Below, in pieces: positions 29,811 through 32,603 of a stretch of 32,603 nucleotides of DNA. How positions within the stretch are numbered: the first letter of the stretch is position 1; every line of letters starts with the position of its first letter. The notes under the pieces are model-generated. The model had not been told where the DNA came from. It searched no databases and saw nothing but the letters and a program-made list of their open reading frames with translations. The translations under genes and the position numbers were made by a program. Source of the DNA: Rickettsia typhi (GTDB taxonomy: Bacteria > Pseudomonadota > Alphaproteobacteria > Rickettsiales > UBA1997); NCBI GenBank assembly GCA_945872855.1, contig CAMCAW010000012.1, forward strand, positions 1 through 32,603, written 5' to 3'.

Positions 29811-29975
29811 AGTTATGACTTAGCTAAGGCGAATTTTAGTTTAGCTTTTATAGAATTAGACTAGCGACGTCCTACTGAACCGAGTTCGGCGTGCCGCTGT
29901 TTGAGGGGCAGAGGGACGTCGCTAGTCTAATTCTATAAAAGCTAAACTAAAATTCGCCTTAGCTAAGTCATAACT
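29811..29975 (+). repeat. Palindromic element R4: perfect 62-bp inverted-repeat arms around conserved core 29878-29908, in the divergent thyX-uvrC intergenic region
   Basis: Arm 29811-29872 (AGTTATGACTTAGCTAAGGCGAATTTTAGTTTAGCTTTTATAGAATTAGACTAGCGACGTCC) is the exact reverse complement of 29914-29975; core AACCGAGTTCGGCGTGCCGCTGTTTGAGGGG. Confidence 0.95.
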
Positions 29976-29984
29976 GAAATTAAT

Positions 29985-31916
29985 ATGATAAAGGATAAAA
30001 TTAAAGACTTAATTGACAAAGCGCCGTCGAATAGCGGGGTGTATCGCTTTTTGGGCGAAGACGCTGCGGTGCTTTATGTTGGTAAGGCGAAAAATTTGCG
30101 CAAGCGTTTGTTGAATTATTTAGCGCTCAATCGGCTTTCGGCGCGAATTGCGCATATGATGTTTTTGGCTTGCGATCTTGAATTTACGCAAACCGAAAAT
30201 GAGCTTGAAGCCTTGCTGCTAGAGCATAATCTCATTAAAAAATTAGCGCCAAAATATAATATTTTGCTGCGCGATGACAAAACTTTTGCGCTAATTGCGA
30301 TTGATAAAAAGCATAAATTTGGCGGCATTCGCAAGCATCGCGGGTTGAAAAATTCGGATAATTATTACTTTGGTCCCTTTGCTTCGGGCGACGATGTGAG
30401 CCGCGTGATTGATGTTTTGAAGAAAAGTTTTTTGCTGCGCAGTTGCTCTGATTCTGAGTTTAAATCTCGCACGCGCCCTTGTTTAGAATATCAAATTAAA
30501 AAGTGCTCGGCGCCTTGTGTGGGGCTGATATCTGAGGCTGAATATCGTAAATCAATTGAAATAGCTGTTGATTTTTTAAGCGGAAAATCTTCGCAAATAC
30601 AATTGGCCTTGGCAGAAAAAATGCAGAAATTTAGCGCCGAACAAAACTTTGAGAAAGCAGCGGTAGTGCGCAATCAGATCAGGTCACTCTCTTCAATTCA
30701 AGCGAAACAAAATGTGAATTTGTCTGATATAACAGACAAGGATGTGATTAATTTGGTGATGGAAAATGGCGAATATTGTATTTATGTTTCCTTTTATCGC
30801 GGAGGAAATAATTATGGCTCGAAGCCTTATTTTTACAAGGCTGAAGAAGGCTTAGAAACTGCAGAATTATTGGCAAAATTTCTTGGACAATTTTATTTAA
30901 ATCAAGAGCCGCCCGAAGAATTATTTTTGAATTTAGAGATTGATGAACATGATTTGCTGGAAGATTTTTTAAGCAATTTGGCGCAGAAAAAAGTTACGAT
31001 AAAAATTCCGCAACAAGGCGATAAATTCAGGCTGGTAAAGGATTTAGAATATATTGCGAGGCAAGTTTTACATCAGAAAATTGAAGAGAATTTTAATGAG
31101 AAAGAGTTGCTGATGGAAATAAAAAATCTCTTCAACTTGTCTGTTATGCCAGACAGAATCGAGGTTTATGATAATAGTCATATTAGCGGAAAATATGCGG
31201 TTGGGGTGTTGATTTGCGCAGGGCCAGAAGGATTTATAAAAAGCGGATATCGCAAGTATAATATTGAGTTGGAAGAGTTGGTGAATAAAGACGATACTGC
31301 GATGTTGCGCGAAGTTTTGCGGCGCAGATTTCGCGCGGTGAAAAATAATATTTCGACAAATTTGCAAGATGAAATAATCGAAAATGCCAAGGAAAATTTG
31401 CAAGTTAAAATCGCATCGGCAAGTGCTACTTCTGTCGGTAATATAAAAATATCTTCTGGCGATTCAAATGCGCCCGCTATGCCTGATTTTATTATCGTCG
31501 ACGGTGGCGTTGGGCAACTTAACGCAGCGCAAACTGTCTTTGACGAGCTTGGTGTAAAAGTGCCGTTTATCTGTATGTCTAAAGGCCCCAACCGCAATGC
31601 TGGCGAGGAATATTTTCACCAATTTGGCCGCGAAAGCTTTACTTTACCAAAGAATCATAAACTGATGTATTACCTACAGCGCCTAAGAGACGAGGCGCAT
31701 CGATTTGCCATTGCAACACATCGCAGCAAGCGGCAAAAATCTGTAACAAAATCTGCATTAGATGAAATTGCAAATATTGGCGCGAAGCGAAAAAAGGCGC
31801 TACTAAATCACTTTGGCTCGATGGATAAAATAAAATCGGCAACAGTGGATGATTTGATGCGAGTAGATGGGATCAGCCTTGCAATCGCGAAAAAGGTCTG
31901 GGGGTTTTTTCGGTGA
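29985..31916 (+). CDS. uvrC: Excinuclease ABC subunit C
   Basis: SGVYRFLGEDAAVLYVGKAKNLRKRLLNY, CLEYQIKKCSAPCVGLIS, MPDRIEVYDNSHISGKYAVGVLI, FIIVDGGVGQLNAA, C-terminal HhH. Confidence 0.97.
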   Translation: MIKDKIKDLIDKAPSNSGVYRFLGEDAAVLYVGKAKNLRKRLLNYLALNRLSARIAHMMFLACDLEFTQTENELEALLLEHNLIKKLAPKYNILLRDDKTFALIAIDKKHKFGGIRKHRGLKNSDNYYFGPFASGDDVSRVIDVLKKSFLLRSCSDSEFKSRTRPCLEYQIKKCSAPCVGLISEAEYRKSIEIAVDFLSGKSSQIQLALAEKMQKFSAEQNFEKAAVVRNQIRSLSSIQAKQNVNLSDITDKDVINLVMENGEYCIYVSFYRGGNNYGSKPYFYKAEEGLETAELLAKFLGQFYLNQEPPEELFLNLEIDEHDLLEDFLSNLAQKKVTIKIPQQGDKFRLVKDLEYIARQVLHQKIEENFNEKELLMEIKNLFNLSVMPDRIEVYDNSHISGKYAVGVLICAGPEGFIKSGYRKYNIELEELVNKDDTAMLREVLRRRFRAVKNNISTNLQDEIIENAKENLQVKIASASATSVGNIKISSGDSNAPAMPDFIIVDGGVGQLNAAQTVFDELGVKVPFICMSKGPNRNAGEEYFHQFGRESFTLPKNHKLMYYLQRLRDEAHRFAIATHRSKRQKSVTKSALDEIANIGAKRKKALLNHFGSMDKIKSATVDDLMRVDGISLAIAKKVWGFFR

Positions 31917-31956
31917 TGTGACTGTGATGACTTGATTTGCAACTTCAACTTACAAA

Positions 31957-32603
31957 TTACTCAACGAGATAATTAGAACTAGCCATCTCCGCAATTTTCT
32001 CATCATAAAACTGCGCGATCAACTCACGCACATTTTCATAGCCTTGCGTAATATTAATTTTTGCACGAAATTCTGCCGAAGATTTTAGCCCCGAACTATA
32101 CCAGCCAATATGCTTGCGTGCCAATGGAATTCCGCCTTGCTCGCTATAATGTTCGATCATCTCTGCGAAGTGATTGAGGATAATTTCTTTTTGCGCCGCA
32201 AGCGATGGAACCTTGACAGCAGCGTCTCCGCGCAGTTCTGCATCGATTTGTGCGATGAGCCATGGCTTACCATAACATGCGCGACCAACCATCACGCCAT
32301 CAGCACCAGAGAGCTCTAGCGCCCTCTTCGCATCTTCGGTATTTTTAATGTCGCCATTGGCAATTACAGGAATTTTTACTGCATCTTTAGTGTTGCGAAT
32401 TAGCTCCCAATTGGCATTTCCGTTATACATCTGACACCTTGTACGACCATGAACCGTAAGCATTTGAATGCCCACATCTTCCGCTTTTTTCGCGATACTT
32501 GGCGCGTTGAGATTTTCGTAATTCCAGCCTAAACGCATTTTCATTGTGACAGGAATTTTTACTGCTTTTACCACCGCCGCCATAATTCTCGTAGCAAGCT
32601 CTT
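31957..32603 (-). CDS. dusB: tRNA-dihydrouridine synthase (DusB-like), N-terminus beyond the window
   Basis: Frame open to the window edge (..ELATRIMAAVVKAVKIPVTMKMRLGW); HGRTRCQMYNGNANWELI, IPVIANGDIKN, GVMVGRACYGKPWL. Confidence 0.92.
   Translation of the reverse strand, partial: ELATRIMAAVVKAVKIPVTMKMRLGWNYENLNAPSIAKKAEDVGIQMLTVHGRTRCQMYNGNANWELIRNTKDAVKIPVIANGDIKNTEDAKRALELSGADGVMVGRACYGKPWLIAQIDAELRGDAAVKVPSLAAQKEIILNHFAEMIEHYSEQGGIPLARKHIGWYSSGLKSSAEFRAKINITQGYENVRELIAQFYDEKIAEMASSNYLVE

Overview
Gene-dense, AT-rich bacterial chromosomal segment. The protein repertoire looks alphaproteobacterial, possibly Rickettsiales-like; the exact lineage is inference. About 25 housekeeping or accessory CDSs are recognisable: cobT (partial), bioF, gyrB, gcvPB/gcvPA, hisA, YajG-type lipoprotein, LolC/E-type permease, ferredoxin/thioredoxin reductase, comM, BioH-like hydrolase, rpmE, M23 peptidase + bactofilin, gltX, nadE, GshB-like ATP-grasp, eno, OmpA-like lipoprotein, rho, exoD, tatA, thyX, uvrC and dusB (partial). 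The most unusual signal is non-coding. (1) A dispersed family of at least five palindromic elements carries a nearly invariant 31-nt core (AACCGAGTTCGGYGYKCCGYTKTYTRAGGGG). The core sits at the centre of inverted-repeat arms whose sequence differs between copies. One copy, between thyX and uvrC, has perfect 62-bp arms. (2) A roughly 200-bp array of small hairpins upstream of comM has different stems but a repeated TCACCAC loop. (3) A degraded toxin-antitoxin locus keeps an intact ribbon-helix-helix-like antitoxin, while its MazF/PemK-like toxin appears internally deleted to 39 aa. A DUF4160/DUF2442 gene pair is also inserted between gcvPA and gcvPB. All of this comes from reading the sequence by eye; no searches or folding programs were run.
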